Origin: Stappia sp. ES.058
GTDB taxonomy: Bacteria; Pseudomonadota; Alphaproteobacteria; Rhizobiales; Stappiaceae
Assembly (NCBI RefSeq): GCF_900105595.1
Contig: NZ_LT629784.1
Coordinates: 4,445,001-4,509,000, forward strand
Length of the DNA: 64,000 bases
Direction: 5' to 3'
The translations under genes and the position numbers were made by a program. Below the pieces are notes generated by a model. The model did not search any database. It saw only the letters and a list, made by a program, of their open reading frames with translations, and had not been told where the DNA came from. Below are positions 8,253 through 17,981 of the stretch, one piece after another. The stretch's first letter is position 1. Every line of letters begins with the position of its first letter.

Positions 8253-9212
8253 ATGATCATCAACAGTGGACGCCCCACCGCTCCGACCGGTGGCGACAGA
8301 TGGCAAAAAGTGGTCTCCGAGGCCTACTTCCCCCTCGACACGGAATGCCGCAATCGCGCCGATTTCTTCGGTGAGATGGACCGTTGGTCCCTGGGGGTCG
8401 TGGGCTTGTCGCGCATACGATGCGACGGTGTGCTCTACCGGCGTCGGCGTCGCCATTTCCTGGACGAGACGGAAAGCTCGTTGCTGATTGCCATCCCCGA
8501 AAATGAGGAAGTCCAGTTTTCTCAAAACCAGCGCCTCACCTCATGCAAGCCGGGCGGGTTTATCGTCGAGCGCAGCGATGCACCTTATGAATACTGGCAC
8601 GAGCGCCGCAATGTGCAGTTCGTGCTCAAGGTGCCTTCGGCCAGCGTCAGGGCGCGGATCGGACCGTCTGAACGTCTGGGCGGGCTGGCCTTTGATGCGC
8701 GTCAAGGCGTCGCCAGCTATTTCCTGAGCAGCCTGCGTGCCGCCATCTCGCATATCGATCAACTGGACGATGCGGCGCGCGAAGCGGCCGGCAACCATCT
8801 GCTCGAGATGTTGTGTCTGGCTATTCGCAGCGACAATCGGGTTCTGGACAGCAACATCTCGTCTATCCGCGCAGCGCATCTGCATCGCGCCGAACAGTTC
8901 ATCCGCGAGAACCTCAAGAATCCCGAGTTGTCGCCCAAAATGGTGGCCGAAGCCTGTGGTATCTCGCTGCGATATCTTCAACAGCTGCTTTCAGAATCGG
9001 ATCAGTCCATCAACGGCTATATCCGGGAACGTCGTCTAAACCGCTGCAACGAAGATTTGCGTGCCGGCGGGCATGGCACCACCGTGGCTGAGATCGCCTA
9101 TCGGTGGGGGTTTGCGGACCAGGCTCAATTTTCCAAGCACTACAAGGCAAAATTCAACTGCACGCCGACTCAGACGCGCAAGGCAGCGGATCGCTACCGA
9201 AATCCGATGTGA
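8253..9212 (+). CDS. AraC family transcriptional regulator
   Basis: A 319-residue regulator. The N-terminal 200 residues resemble the AraC_binding_2 type sensor domain (SLGVVGLSRIRCDG, later ENEEVQFSQNQ). The C-terminal 100 residues hold the double helix-turn-helix: first helix pair around AEACGISLRYLQQLLSE and second around VAEIAYRWGFADQAQFSKHY, ending FNCTPTQTRK. It lies 116 bases after the asparaginase gene in the same direction and probably controls the imide/amide operon around it. The inducer is unknown; by analogy with other catabolic AraC proteins it would be the pathway substrate or an intermediate. The start ATG has AGAGAG upstream. Confidence 0.92.
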   Translation: MIINSGRPTAPTGGDRWQKVVSEAYFPLDTECRNRADFFGEMDRWSLGVVGLSRIRCDGVLYRRRRRHFLDETESSLLIAIPENEEVQFSQNQRLTSCKPGGFIVERSDAPYEYWHERRNVQFVLKVPSASVRARIGPSERLGGLAFDARQGVASYFLSSLRAAISHIDQLDDAAREAAGNHLLEMLCLAIRSDNRVLDSNISSIRAAHLHRAEQFIRENLKNPELSPKMVAEACGISLRYLQQLLSESDQSINGYIRERRLNRCNEDLRAGGHGTTVAEIAYRWGFADQAQFSKHYKAKFNCTPTQTRKAADRYRNPM

Positions 9213-9351
9213 CGAAAGCGGGACGCGCGACGCGGGAGGCGCGCCCGTCCGCATGCCCTGCGACCCCGAAACCAAAAGTCTGACCCCTTCGCGATGACCT
9301 TGCCCTTTATGAGACAGGCGAGGTGTGTCCGATGAACCCTGAGGAGCTGAC

Positions 9352-11379
9352 ATGGCCAATACAAGAGTCGCCGTCGACGTAGGCGGTACCTTCACCGACA
9401 TCTGCATCATGGACGAGACGACAGGTCAGATCCGCATCGAGAAAACGGCATCCACCCCTGACGACCCGATGCGGGCGATCATGAACGGGATCGAGCAGGG
9501 CCGGATCGATCTTTCGGACGTGTCCATGTTCTCGCACGGCACGACCGTGGCGACGAATGCGCTCATCACCCGCAACCTGCCGCGCGCGGCGATGGTCTGC
9601 ACCGAGGGCTTTCGCGACGTGGTGGAGATCCGCCGTGCCAACAAGGAAGACCTCTGGGACACCTACAAGGACGTGGCCAAGCCCTATATCCCGCGCCGCG
9701 ATCGTCTCACCGTGCCCGAGCGCGTGAGCGCGGAAGGCGAGGTTCTGGCTGAGCTTGATGAAAAGACGGCCTATCGCGTCGCCGAGGTGTTGAAGAAGCG
9801 CGGCGTGGCCGCGATCGCGGTCTGTTTCATGAACTCCTATGTGAACGGAGCCAACGAAGCGCGAATGCGCGACATCCTCAAGGAAGTGATGCCCGATGTG
9901 CCCGTTTCGATCTCCTCGCAGGTAATGCCCGAGATCTTCGAGCACGAGCGGTTCTCGACCACGATGGCCAATGCGGTCGTCTCGCCCGTGGTGGTCGACT
10001 ACGTCTCGCGCCTGGCCGACAAACTGGCCGATGGCGGCTATGAGCGTGAACTGTTGCTGTTGCACACCGGCGGCGGCGTGATGACGACCAAGGCCGTGCG
10101 CGATTTCGCGGCACGGCTGGCGGGGTCGGGCATCGCGGCGGGGGCGATCGCCAGCCGGTTCATCGGCAATCTATGCGGTTATCCGAACACCATCGGTTTC
10201 GACATGGGCGGCACCTCGACCGACGTGTCGGTGTCCTTTCAGGGCGAACCGCGGATCACCAAGGACTGGTACATCGAGTATGGCTTTCCGATCCGCTTTC
10301 CCTCGATCGAGGTGCTTACCATCGGAGCCGGGGGCGGTTCGCTTGCCTGGCAGGACGAGGGCGGATCTCTGCGCAACGGGCCGCAATCGGCGGGCGCCGA
10401 TCCCGGGCCGGCCTGCTACCAGAACGGCAACGAGGTAGCGACGAACACCGATGCAAACGTGGTGCTGGGCCGTCTCGGCACCTCGCTTGCCGGCGGCAAA
10501 ATTACCCTGGACCCCGCGTTGGCCGAAGCGGCGGTGCGCGAGACCGTGGCCCAGCCATTCGGCATGGAACTGCATGAGGCCGCCGAGGCCGTCCTGCGCG
10601 TGGCCAATGCCAACATGGCCAACGCGGTGCGGCTGCTGTCGATCTCGCGTGGCTACGATCCCCGCGATTTCGCGCTTTGTGCCTTTGGCGGGGCGGGGGC
10701 GCTGCATGGCGCGGCCGTGGCGCGTGAATTGTCGATTCCGACCGTGATCGTGCCGCCGAATCCGGGTGTGACGTCGGCACTGGGCTGCCTTTTGGTCGAT
10801 ATCCAGCACGATTTTTCGGACAGCTTCATGCGAGGGGCCGCGGAGACCGATCCGGCCGAGCTGGAAGCATCCTTCCAGAAGATCGAGGATGAGGCCCGCG
10901 CCCAACTCAAGCGCGAGGGCGTCGAGCAAAAGGACATGATGCTGCAGCGGACGGTGGAGATGATGTACCAGGGTCAGTGGCGGTCTCTCGAAGTCTCCGT
11001 GCCCTCCAGGGTCACCACCATCGACGCGCTGATCCAGGCTTTCCACGACGAGCACGAACGCGAATACAGCTATTCGCGTAAGGACGCGCCGGTCTCGCTG
11101 TTCCGCGTGGCGGTGAAGGCGATCGGGATCGTGCCCAAGGCGGAGCCGGCGAAGAGCGATGTTCGCGTCTATGAGCCCGAGCCCGAAAGCCACCGCAAGG
11201 TGTGGTTCGACGGCAAAGCCCATGATGCCGCGATCTACGAGCGCGAGACGTTGACCGCAGGGGCCACGTTCACCGGCCCTGCCGTGGTCGAACAATTCGA
11301 TTCAACGACGGTTGTTCCGCCCGCCATGAAGGCAGAGGTGGATGCCTACATGAATATTCTCATTCACACGAAGGTATGA
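9352..11379 (+). CDS. hyuA: Hydantoinase/5-oxoprolinase subunit A
   Basis: A 675-residue member of the HyuA/OplA family: ATP-dependent hydrolases opening cyclic amides such as 5-oxoproline, N-methylhydantoin or hydantoin, and also forming part of acetone carboxylases. The N-terminal actin-like ATPase motif is DVGGTFTD (residues 9-16). The second nucleotide motif is FDMGGTSTDVS and the adenosine motif CAFGGAGALHG. Length is normal. A GAGGAG ribosome site precedes the start. It is followed three bases later by subunit B, and the two form the holoenzyme. The substrate cannot be fixed from sequence; the neighbouring 5-oxoprolinase genes favour a lactam or cyclic imide. Confidence 0.93.
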   Translation: MANTRVAVDVGGTFTDICIMDETTGQIRIEKTASTPDDPMRAIMNGIEQGRIDLSDVSMFSHGTTVATNALITRNLPRAAMVCTEGFRDVVEIRRANKEDLWDTYKDVAKPYIPRRDRLTVPERVSAEGEVLAELDEKTAYRVAEVLKKRGVAAIAVCFMNSYVNGANEARMRDILKEVMPDVPVSISSQVMPEIFEHERFSTTMANAVVSPVVVDYVSRLADKLADGGYERELLLLHTGGGVMTTKAVRDFAARLAGSGIAAGAIASRFIGNLCGYPNTIGFDMGGTSTDVSVSFQGEPRITKDWYIEYGFPIRFPSIEVLTIGAGGGSLAWQDEGGSLRNGPQSAGADPGPACYQNGNEVATNTDANVVLGRLGTSLAGGKITLDPALAEAAVRETVAQPFGMELHEAAEAVLRVANANMANAVRLLSISRGYDPRDFALCAFGGAGALHGAAVARELSIPTVIVPPNPGVTSALGCLLVDIQHDFSDSFMRGAAETDPAELEASFQKIEDEARAQLKREGVEQKDMMLQRTVEMMYQGQWRSLEVSVPSRVTTIDALIQAFHDEHEREYSYSRKDAPVSLFRVAVKAIGIVPKAEPAKSDVRVYEPEPESHRKVWFDGKAHDAAIYERETLTAGATFTGPAVVEQFDSTTVVPPAMKAEVDAYMNILIHTKV

Positions 11380-11382
11380 ACC

Positions 11383-13344
11383 ATGACCCCGAAGACAACT
11401 GACCAACTCGATCCGGTAACCTTCGAAGTCCTGAAGAACTCCTTTATCACTTCGGTCGATCAGATGGCCGAACAGATGCTGCGCACCTGCTATTCCTTCG
11501 TGATCTACAATCGGGACTTCTCGAACGGGCTGCACGATGCCGAGGGAAACTCCGTCGCGCAGGGCAACCAGGACATCGCTGTGCATGTCGGAACCCTGCA
11601 CTTCACCTGCAAGGATGTTATTCGCAAGTTCAAGGGCGAGATGATGCCCGGCGATGTCTATGCGATCAACGATCCCTACGCCGGCGGTACCCACTTCAGC
11701 GATGTGCGACTTGTGCGGCCGATCTTCGACGATGACACCCTGATCGGGTTCTCGCAGTCCAACGGTCACTGGTCGGATCTCGGAGGCTCGGTGCCCGGGT
11801 CGTTCGATGTCAGTGCCCGCGACATGTTCCGCGAGGCGGTTCGCATCACGCCGGTACGCCTGTTCCGCGCGGGAGAGTTCTGCCACGATGTCGCGGATCT
11901 GATCGCGGCCAATACCCGCGATCCGAACTCGATCATCGGAGACATCCACTCGCAGGCGCAGGCCACCCAGGTGGCCGAACGCGAGGTGCTGCGGCTCGTG
12001 GGCAAATACGGGCGCGATCAGGTCCTTCAGGGCATGAACGAGGTTCAGGACTACGTCGAGCGTGCCGTGCGCCAGCGCATCGCCGCCTTGCCCGACGGAA
12101 CCTGGGAGACGGTCGACTATATCGACCGCGATCCCGGGCAGGGCGAGGGGATGATTCCGATCCACATCAAGATGACGATCAAGGGCGACCGCATCCACTA
12201 TGATTTCAGCGGCAGCCACGCGACCATCGCATCGATTTACAACTCCGCGCCCGGCGCGACCTTCTCCGCCGTGGTGGCCGGGATGAAGACCTTTTTCCCG
12301 GATCTGCCGCTCAACAGCGGCTTCTACCGGATGATCGACATCTCGGCACCGGACAACAGCGTCGTCAGCGCCGAATGGCCGGTGGCGGTCACCGGCTTCC
12401 TGATGCCGTTCGAGAAGATCATGAACGCGATCTTCGAGATGTGGTCCAAGATCATGCCCGAAAGGGCCATCGCCTGCGCGTTCAACCTCGAATATCTCCT
12501 CGCCGGGGGACGCGATCTGCGAACGCCGGACAAGCCGATGTTCATGTTCTACGAATGGCTGCCCGGCGGCTGGGGCGGGCGCAATGGCAAGGACGGATCG
12601 GATGTCACCACCGCCTGTTTCGGAACCGGCCTGATGTCGCAGCCGAACGAGGGCAACGAGCGCGTTAATCCGACCCGCACGACGGAGTTCCAGATCCTGC
12701 GCGACAGTGCCGGGCCGGGAAAATGGCGGGGTGGCACAGGGGTCCAGAAGACCTCGGTCCTGCTCGACAGCGCAGATGCGGTGATGTCCTATATCTGCGA
12801 CCGCGAGCGCGCCGTGGTCTGGGGGGTCGAAGGCGGCCTGCCGTCGATGCCGCATGGTCTGACAATCACGCGCAATGGCGAGAGCGCGCCGAAATGGCTG
12901 GGGTCGGTGTTCTCGGATTATCCCGTCTACACTGGCGACGTCTTCGCACGGCCGACCGCCGGCGGCGGCGGGTTCGGCGATCCTCTGGAGCGTGATCCCG
13001 TCAAGGTCCGCGAGGACGTGATCGACGACTACGTTTCGATCGAACGGGCAGCGCGCGACTATGGAGTGGTGCTGAAAGAGATCGATGTCGATCTGTGCGA
13101 ATACGAGATCGATGCCGAGGCAACCGAAAAGTTGCGCGCTGAAATCAGGGCGGAACGACGCGGTTGGGCCCGCATGGACCCGCAGGAGGTCGCCGAACTC
13201 TACAAGGCAGGCGAGATCGACATGCTCGATGCGGTGCGTCGCTATGCGGTGATCCTGGAATGGGAAACCGGCGAGATGCTGCCCAAGACCACCGAGCAGT
13301 TCCGCGAGACCTTTGAGCGGCGCAGCCTTGCACACTGGAGCTGA
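11383..13344 (+). CDS. hyuB: Hydantoinase/5-oxoprolinase subunit B
   Basis: A 653-residue partner of HyuA. Family signatures include DPVTFEVLKNSF near the start, DPYAGGTHFSDV, SNGHWSDLGG and the late GGGGFGDPLERDP. It is longer than many HyuB proteins by a C-terminal tail of roughly 70-80 residues rich in Glu and Arg, a region that some HyuB-type and acetone-carboxylase alpha-type proteins also carry. It is co-transcribed with hyuA, with only three bases between them. A perfect 12-base hairpin ends the unit. A role in ATP-driven opening of a cyclic amide follows from the family; the true substrate is open. Confidence 0.93.
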   Translation: MTPKTTDQLDPVTFEVLKNSFITSVDQMAEQMLRTCYSFVIYNRDFSNGLHDAEGNSVAQGNQDIAVHVGTLHFTCKDVIRKFKGEMMPGDVYAINDPYAGGTHFSDVRLVRPIFDDDTLIGFSQSNGHWSDLGGSVPGSFDVSARDMFREAVRITPVRLFRAGEFCHDVADLIAANTRDPNSIIGDIHSQAQATQVAEREVLRLVGKYGRDQVLQGMNEVQDYVERAVRQRIAALPDGTWETVDYIDRDPGQGEGMIPIHIKMTIKGDRIHYDFSGSHATIASIYNSAPGATFSAVVAGMKTFFPDLPLNSGFYRMIDISAPDNSVVSAEWPVAVTGFLMPFEKIMNAIFEMWSKIMPERAIACAFNLEYLLAGGRDLRTPDKPMFMFYEWLPGGWGGRNGKDGSDVTTACFGTGLMSQPNEGNERVNPTRTTEFQILRDSAGPGKWRGGTGVQKTSVLLDSADAVMSYICDRERAVVWGVEGGLPSMPHGLTITRNGESAPKWLGSVFSDYPVYTGDVFARPTAGGGGFGDPLERDPVKVREDVIDDYVSIERAARDYGVVLKEIDVDLCEYEIDAEATEKLRAEIRAERRGWARMDPQEVAELYKAGEIDMLDAVRRYAVILEWETGEMLPKTTEQFRETFERRSLAHWS

Positions 13345-13360
13345 AGGTCGGACGCGTTTC

Positions 13361-13388
13361 CTGGCCGTCATCTTTGGATGACGGCCAG
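13361..13388 (+). terminator. Hairpin terminator after hyuB
   Basis: CTGGCCGTCATC (13361-13372) pairs perfectly with GATGACGGCCAG (13377-13388) around a TTTG loop. No T run follows on the plus strand. It lies between the converging hyuB and LysR genes and likely blocks read-through. Confidence 0.7.
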
Positions 13389-13514
13389 GGACCCGGTTAG
13401 GTGCTCCCGCCGGTGAGAGGCAAAAACCGGGTGACGGCCCGGTGTTCGGCCGCGGGAAGGGCGCCCGGGCTTCGACGATCCGGGGTCGCCCCCGTTTGCC
13501 GATGAGATCTGGGC

Positions 13515-14432
13515 TCAGCGCCTGGGGCTTTGCACCGGGCTTTGAGGGTCGACGAAGGCATCGCGGAAATAGTCATGCACAAGGGCCAGCGGCCCGGTGA
13601 GCGGTGTGCTGCGACAATAGGCGAGGCCGACGTCCATGGACGGGATCTCCTGCGTCGTGGATGCGGTGCCGATGCGTTTGCCTTCCAGCGACCAGGGGCG
13701 GTAGACCATGTCCGACAGGATCGTGACGCCCTGGCCGTTGGCCACCATCGAGCGCACCGCCTCGACAGAGGCCGTACGCAGTTTGACATTCGGGCGATAC
13801 TTGGTGTCGGACCAGTATTTCATCGTGGTGTGCGCGGCTTCATCCACGGTCAGCATGATGTAGTCCTGCTCGGCGATCTCCGCGAAACTGACCTTGCCGG
13901 CGCGGTGGAACGGGTGGTTCGCCGGCACCCACAGGCGCCGGGTCGAACGCAACAGCGTTTCCGTTTCTATTTCGGGATTGTGCAGGTTCGAGGTGAGCAC
14001 CACCGCCATGTCGAAGCGGTTGGACAACAGTCCCTCCTCGATGCTTTCACGGTTCAGCTCGCTCAGGCGGATGTCGAGGCCCGGATAGAGATGCGCGAGC
14101 CTGTCCAGATGATAGGGCAGGAAGTAACCGATCACAGTGTAGGTTGCCGCGATCGAGATCACGCCTTCGGCCGAGGACCGCCGCAGGGTCAGGTTCTTGG
14201 CCTCTTCAAGCCTTGCCAGGATGTCTTGCGCGGAAGACAGGAATTCCCGCCCGGCATCGGTCATTTCCATCCCATGGGCGGACCGCAGGAACAGTTGGGC
14301 ACCCAATTCGGCCTCGAGGTCGCGTATCGCCGTGGTGATCGCCGATTGCGAGATCGACAACGCCGTTGCCGCGCGGCTGACCTGTCCCGATTCCGCAGTC
14401 GCGACGAAGTACTTGAGGTGACGGAAGTTCAT
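13515..14432 (-). CDS. LysR family transcriptional regulator
   Basis: A 305-residue LysR-type regulator. The helix-turn-helix is within residues 1-60 (MNFRHLKYFVATAESGQV, then SISQSAITTAIRDLEAELG), followed by a linker helix and a periplasmic-binding-like effector domain (residues 90-300). It is transcribed away from the pxpA-bccp-bc-pxpBC operon, with a 244-base shared control region, the classic arrangement for a LysR protein that activates its neighbour. Its likely inducer is 5-oxoproline or a related lactam. It could also act on the hyuAB unit, which ends just beyond it. Confidence 0.93.
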   Translation of the reverse strand: MNFRHLKYFVATAESGQVSRAATALSISQSAITTAIRDLEAELGAQLFLRSAHGMEMTDAGREFLSSAQDILARLEEAKNLTLRRSSAEGVISIAATYTVIGYFLPYHLDRLAHLYPGLDIRLSELNRESIEEGLLSNRFDMAVVLTSNLHNPEIETETLLRSTRRLWVPANHPFHRAGKVSFAEIAEQDYIMLTVDEAAHTTMKYWSDTKYRPNVKLRTASVEAVRSMVANGQGVTILSDMVYRPWSLEGKRIGTASTTQEIPSMDVGLAYCRSTPLTGPLALVHDYFRDAFVDPQSPVQSPRR

Positions 14433-14676
14433 GATCTGCCCATTTCTCCTGCACTCAACCGCGGATGAGCGGTGCCTCCACCATCAAGACCGGCCCGCTG
14501 CGACGGCGGTCTGACCATCGGGGCCGGGTACAATGTAAATATATCAGCTACTTGAATTGGAATGGTGCTGCTCTGAAGGTTCTGTTTTTTTGATAATGAT
14601 GTAACAAGTATTAGAAATTTACAATATGAGAGTTGGCGCCAATCCTCTGCATGTCCGAAACGCGAGGGTCCTGACG
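14433..14676. promoter_or_regulatory. Divergent control region between LysR gene and pxpA
   Basis: This region is clearly AT-richer than its surroundings. It contains separated GTAAAT (14535-14540) and ATTTAC (14617-14622) half-sites facing each other, a TTGAAT box and a T7 run. One or more LysR sites (T-N11-A type) are expected here, but I cannot single out the true operator. No gene is seen. Confidence 0.5.
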
Positions 14677-15459
14677 ATGAAGACAATGGTCGATCTGAAC
14701 TGCGACATGGGGGAAGGGTTTGGCCAGTGGGTGCTGGGCGAAGCCCCGGACGAGAAGCTTATGGCGCTGATCAGTTCCGCCAATGTCGCGGCAGGGTTCC
14801 ACGCGGGCGACCCCAACACGATGGACCGGGTCGTCAAGCTGGCCCAGCAATTCGGCGTGGGCCTCGGTGCGCATCCTGGTTATCGCGACCTGCAGGGCTT
14901 TGGGCGCCGCTATATCCGCACGAGCGCCGAGGAACTCGTCAACGACGTTGTCTACCAGGTGGGCGCGATTCGTGAATTCGGCCGCCGCTATGGCATTGCG
15001 CTGCAGCACGTCAAACTGCATGGCGCCCTGTTCATGGAGGCGGCCGTGAACGAGGAGCTGTCGCAACTTTTGGTCGATACGCTGCAAAAGACCGGCAGCG
15101 ATGCGATCATTTTCTGCATGGGCGTGTCCAAGACATATGAAGTCGCGCTCAGGCTGGGGCATCCGGTGGTGCGCGAGTTCTATGCGGACCGCGATTACGA
15201 TGACAGCGGCTCGATCGTGTTCAAGCGGCAGGTGGCCCGCCCCGATCCTGAACAGATCGCCGAAAAATGCGTGCGCGCCTGCACGGAAGGGCTGGTCCGC
15301 ACCGTGGACGGCAACGACATCGAGATCGAGTTCGAATCGATCTGTTTCCATTCCGACACGCCCGGAGCGCTCGAGATGGGCAACGCCATCCGCACCGCGC
15401 TGACTGAAAAGGGCATCACCATCGCGGCTGCCGCGACGGTACTGGAAAACGCAAGCTGA
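14677..15459 (+). CDS. pxpA: 5-oxoprolinase subunit PxpA (LamB/YcsF family)
   Basis: A 260-residue LamB/YcsF protein, the catalytic-domain subunit of the three-part bacterial 5-oxoprolinase that turns 5-oxo-L-proline and ATP into glutamate. Family motifs are [11 protein letters not shown] at residues 6-16, [14 protein letters not shown], and [18 protein letters not shown] 14677 is used because it sits nine bases after GAGG and homology starts at once; an upstream in-frame ATG (14626) adds residues of no family match. The gene leads an operon with a biotin carrier, biotin carboxylase, PxpB and PxpC. Cytoplasmic. Confidence 0.93.
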   Translation: MKTMVDLNCDMGEGFGQWVLGEAPDEKLMALISSANVAAGFHAGDPNTMDRVVKLAQQFGVGLGAHPGYRDLQGFGRRYIRTSAEELVNDVVYQVGAIREFGRRYGIALQHVKLHGALFMEAAVNEELSQLLVDTLQKTGSDAIIFCMGVSKTYEVALRLGHPVVREFYADRDYDDSGSIVFKRQVARPDPEQIAEKCVRACTEGLVRTVDGNDIEIEFESICFHSDTPGALEMGNAIRTALTEKGITIAAAATVLENAS

Positions 15460-15485
15460 ACCGACATTCGGCCAGGAGGACTATC

Positions 15486-15722
15486 ATGGCAGACATTCAA
15501 TCCCCCCTTCCCGGAACCTTCTATCATCGCCCCACGCCCGAGGACGCGCCCTACAAATCCAAGGGCGATGCCGTCGCCATGGGAGACGTGATCGGCCTGG
15601 TCGAGGTGATGAAGACCTTCATTGAGGTGAAAGCCGAGATCGAGGGCACGTTCGGCGGTTATGTTTCGGACAACGAGGGTGCAGTGACCGCCGGACAGGT
15701 CCTGGCGACGCTGGACGAGTGA
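15486..15722 (+). CDS. Biotin carboxyl carrier protein of the pxp operon
   Basis: A 78-residue stand-alone biotinyl domain. The biotin-accepting lysine is Lys43 in EVMKTF, a variant of the usual EAMKM. The C-terminal GAVTAGQVLATLDE is the normal closing strand, and there is no Ala/Pro-rich N-terminal arm as in the fatty-acid-synthesis AccB. A GGAGG ribosome site precedes the start. It is followed four bases later by the biotin carboxylase gene, so the two form the carboxylase half of a biotin enzyme. Given PxpB and PxpC downstream, the CO2 acceptor is probably a lactam or amide rather than acetyl-CoA. Confidence 0.92.
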   Translation: MADIQSPLPGTFYHRPTPEDAPYKSKGDAVAMGDVIGLVEVMKTFIEVKAEIEGTFGGYVSDNEGAVTAGQVLATLDE

Positions 15723-15726
15723 TCCC

Positions 15727-17109
15727 ATGGCTATCAAGCGACTGTTCATAGCCAATCGCGGCGAAATCGCCGTGCGGATCATCCGTGCCGCGCAAGCTCT
15801 CGGCATGCATACCATCCAGGCTCATTCCGAGGCCGACGCCGACATGCTGGCGGTTAAGCTGGCCGATGAAGCGATTTGCATCGGGCCGGCGGCTTCCAGG
15901 GATTCCTATCTGGACGTGGCACGCGTGGTCGCTGCAGCGAAGGAAACGCGTGCCGACGCGGTCCACCCGGGATACGGCTTCCTGTCTGAAAGTCCGCGCT
16001 TTGCCCGCGCCCTGGAAGAGGCCGGGATCGTCTATGTGGGACCGTCCGCCGACACGATCGAACGGATGGGCGACAAGGTCGCTGCACGACAGGCGGCCGA
16101 AGCCGCGGGCACCTCTGTGGTGCCGGGCTCGAAGGGCCGGATCGAAAGTGTCGACGATGCGGCCGCCGTCGCTTCCGGGGTCGGCTATCCCGTGATGATC
16201 AAGGCCGCCGCCGGCGGCGGCGGGCGCGGGATCCGCATCGCGGACAACGAGGAAGAATTGCGCAAGCTGGCGCCCCAGGCCCAGGCCGAGGCGCAGGCCG
16301 CCTTCGGGGATGGCGGGCTCTACCTCGAACGCGCGGTGAAGAACCCGCGCCATATCGAGGTCCAGATCCTGGGAGACGGCACCCGTGCCGTCCACTGTTT
16401 TGAACGCGAATGCTCGCTGCAGCGTCGCCGTCAAAAGGTCTGGGAGGAGGCTGGCGCCGTGTGCCTGGACGAGGAAACCCGGCAGGCGATCTGCGCCTCG
16501 GCCGTGGCCCTGGCGGAAGCCGTGAACTACAGTGGCGCGGGCACGCTGGAATTCCTGTATGAGGAAGCCAGCAACGAGTTCTTCTTCATCGAGATGAATA
16601 CCCGCATCCAGGTCGAACATCCGGTGACCGAGATGGTTACCGGCGTCGACCTCGTGCAGGAAATGATCCGCATCGCCGCCGGCGAGCCTTTGCGCCTGCA
16701 ACAGGATCAGATTCGCACCCGGGGCCATGCGATCGAGGTGCGGATCAACGCCGAAGACCCGTACATGCAGTTCATGCCCTTCCCGGGCAGGGTGGGAACG
16801 CTGACCCTGCCTGAAGGGCCGGGCATTCGTGTCGATCACTTTCTCTATGAAGGCTACCAGATCCCGCCGTTTTACGATTCCCTTGTCGGCAAGGTGATCG
16901 CACATGGCGCGAACCGGGCCGAGGCCATCGATCGTTTGCGCAGCGCCCTTGAGGGCTTCGTGATCGAAGGCCTCAAGACGACCATTCCCCTGCATTTGGC
17001 GCTGGCCGACGACCCGCAGGTGCAGGCAGGCGCGTTCCATACCAAATGGCTGGAATCGTGGCTGGATGCCGGAAACCTGATCCCCGCAACAACAGGAGGT
17101 GCTTCGTGA
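15727..17109 (+). CDS. Biotin carboxylase of the pxp operon
   Basis: A 460-residue ATP-grasp biotin carboxylase. The N-terminus is KRLFIANRGEIAVRIIRAA, the glycine loop KAAAGGGGRGIR, the bicarbonate/biotin motif ERECSLQRRRQK, and the metal and active-site region FIEMNTRIQVEHPVTEMV. Full length for the family. It charges the biotin carrier encoded just upstream with carboxybiotin. It is probably not the housekeeping AccC, because it lies between a dedicated carrier and PxpB/PxpC, whose fold matches the carboxyltransferase part of urea carboxylase. Its stop overlaps the GTG of pxpB (GTGA, 17106-17109). Confidence 0.93.
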   Translation: MAIKRLFIANRGEIAVRIIRAAQALGMHTIQAHSEADADMLAVKLADEAICIGPAASRDSYLDVARVVAAAKETRADAVHPGYGFLSESPRFARALEEAGIVYVGPSADTIERMGDKVAARQAAEAAGTSVVPGSKGRIESVDDAAAVASGVGYPVMIKAAAGGGGRGIRIADNEEELRKLAPQAQAEAQAAFGDGGLYLERAVKNPRHIEVQILGDGTRAVHCFERECSLQRRRQKVWEEAGAVCLDEETRQAICASAVALAEAVNYSGAGTLEFLYEEASNEFFFIEMNTRIQVEHPVTEMVTGVDLVQEMIRIAAGEPLRLQQDQIRTRGHAIEVRINAEDPYMQFMPFPGRVGTLTLPEGPGIRVDHFLYEGYQIPPFYDSLVGKVIAHGANRAEAIDRLRSALEGFVIEGLKTTIPLHLALADDPQVQAGAFHTKWLESWLDAGNLIPATTGGAS

Positions 17110-17981
17110 AAACACGTTACACATACGGTGGAGACGAGCATGTCTACGTAGAGATGGACGAGGAGATGTCGCTTGCGGCGTTCTTCAAGTCACTGTCCAT
17201 GTCGAAAGCGGTTCGAGATGCTGATATTCCCGGCGTCACCGAAATCTGCCCTGCCAATGCGTCCTTTCAGGTGCGATACGACCCGGATGTGACCAAACCC
17301 GAGGAGATGCTGAAACGCATCCAGGAGCTTGAACATACTGCGGATCAGGCGGAGAAACGGCTGACAACCCGGATCATCGAGGTGCCGGTCTACTACCAGG
17401 ATCCGTGGACGCACGAGACACTGATGCGCTTTCGCGAGCGGCACCAGGACCCCAGCGGCAGCGATCTGGACTATGCCGCCCGGATCAACGGGTATGACAG
17501 TCCCGAGGCGTTCATCGAAGCGCATCATTCGCAGCCGTGGTTCGTGTCTATGGTTGGCTTCGTCTCGGGTTTGCCCTTCCTTTATCAACTGGTCGAGCGC
17601 GACAAGCAGATCGAGGTCCCCAAGTATCTGCGCCCGCGCACCGACACCCCCCGGCAGACCGTGGGATATGGCGGCAGCTTTTCCTGCATCTACTCGGTCC
17701 GAGGCGCCGGCGGCTACCAGATGTTCGGCATCACGCCGATGACCATCTACGACCCCCGGCAGCACGTCTCCTATTTGCGCGATTTCCTGGTGTTCTTCAA
17801 ACCCGGCGACATCGTCAAATGGAAACCCATCGATCGGGCCGAATACGACCGCATTCTGTCCGAGGTCGAGGCCAACACCTGGACCCCGCGCGTGGCCACG
17901 GTCGAGTTCGACCTCGATGAGTTCAACAAGGACATGACCGGCTACAACGCCAAGCTGATGGAGGCGCTTGATGACGCTTAA
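17106..17981 (+). CDS. pxpB: 5-oxoprolinase subunit PxpB (KipI family)
   Basis: A 291-residue KipI/AHS1-family protein, longer than typical PxpB (about 220-240) because of an extra N-terminal 60-90 residues. The core is seen in SMVGFVSGLPFLYQL, VPKYLRPRTDTPRQTV, GYGGSFSCIYSVRGAGGYQM and GITPMTIYDP. It forms the ATP-using complex with PxpC; the AHS1-AHS2 pair also forms the carboxyltransferase of urea carboxylase. The GTG start at 17106 overlaps the biotin carboxylase stop and has a very good AGGAGG site. The gene overlaps pxpC by 11 bases. Several residues differ from the E. coli type (SGLPFL for the usual PGFPYL-like motif). Confidence 0.9.
   Translation: MKTRYTYGGDEHVYVEMDEEMSLAAFFKSLSMSKAVRDADIPGVTEICPANASFQVRYDPDVTKPEEMLKRIQELEHTADQAEKRLTTRIIEVPVYYQDPWTHETLMRFRERHQDPSGSDLDYAARINGYDSPEAFIEAHHSQPWFVSMVGFVSGLPFLYQLVERDKQIEVPKYLRPRTDTPRQTVGYGGSFSCIYSVRGAGGYQMFGITPMTIYDPRQHVSYLRDFLVFFKPGDIVKWKPIDRAEYDRILSEVEANTWTPRVATVEFDLDEFNKDMTGYNAKLMEALDDA

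Noticed and set aside
15727..17109. Housekeeping acetyl-CoA carboxylase subunit accC
   Set aside because: The dedicated short carrier and the PxpB/PxpC context point to a lactam or amide carboxylase instead.
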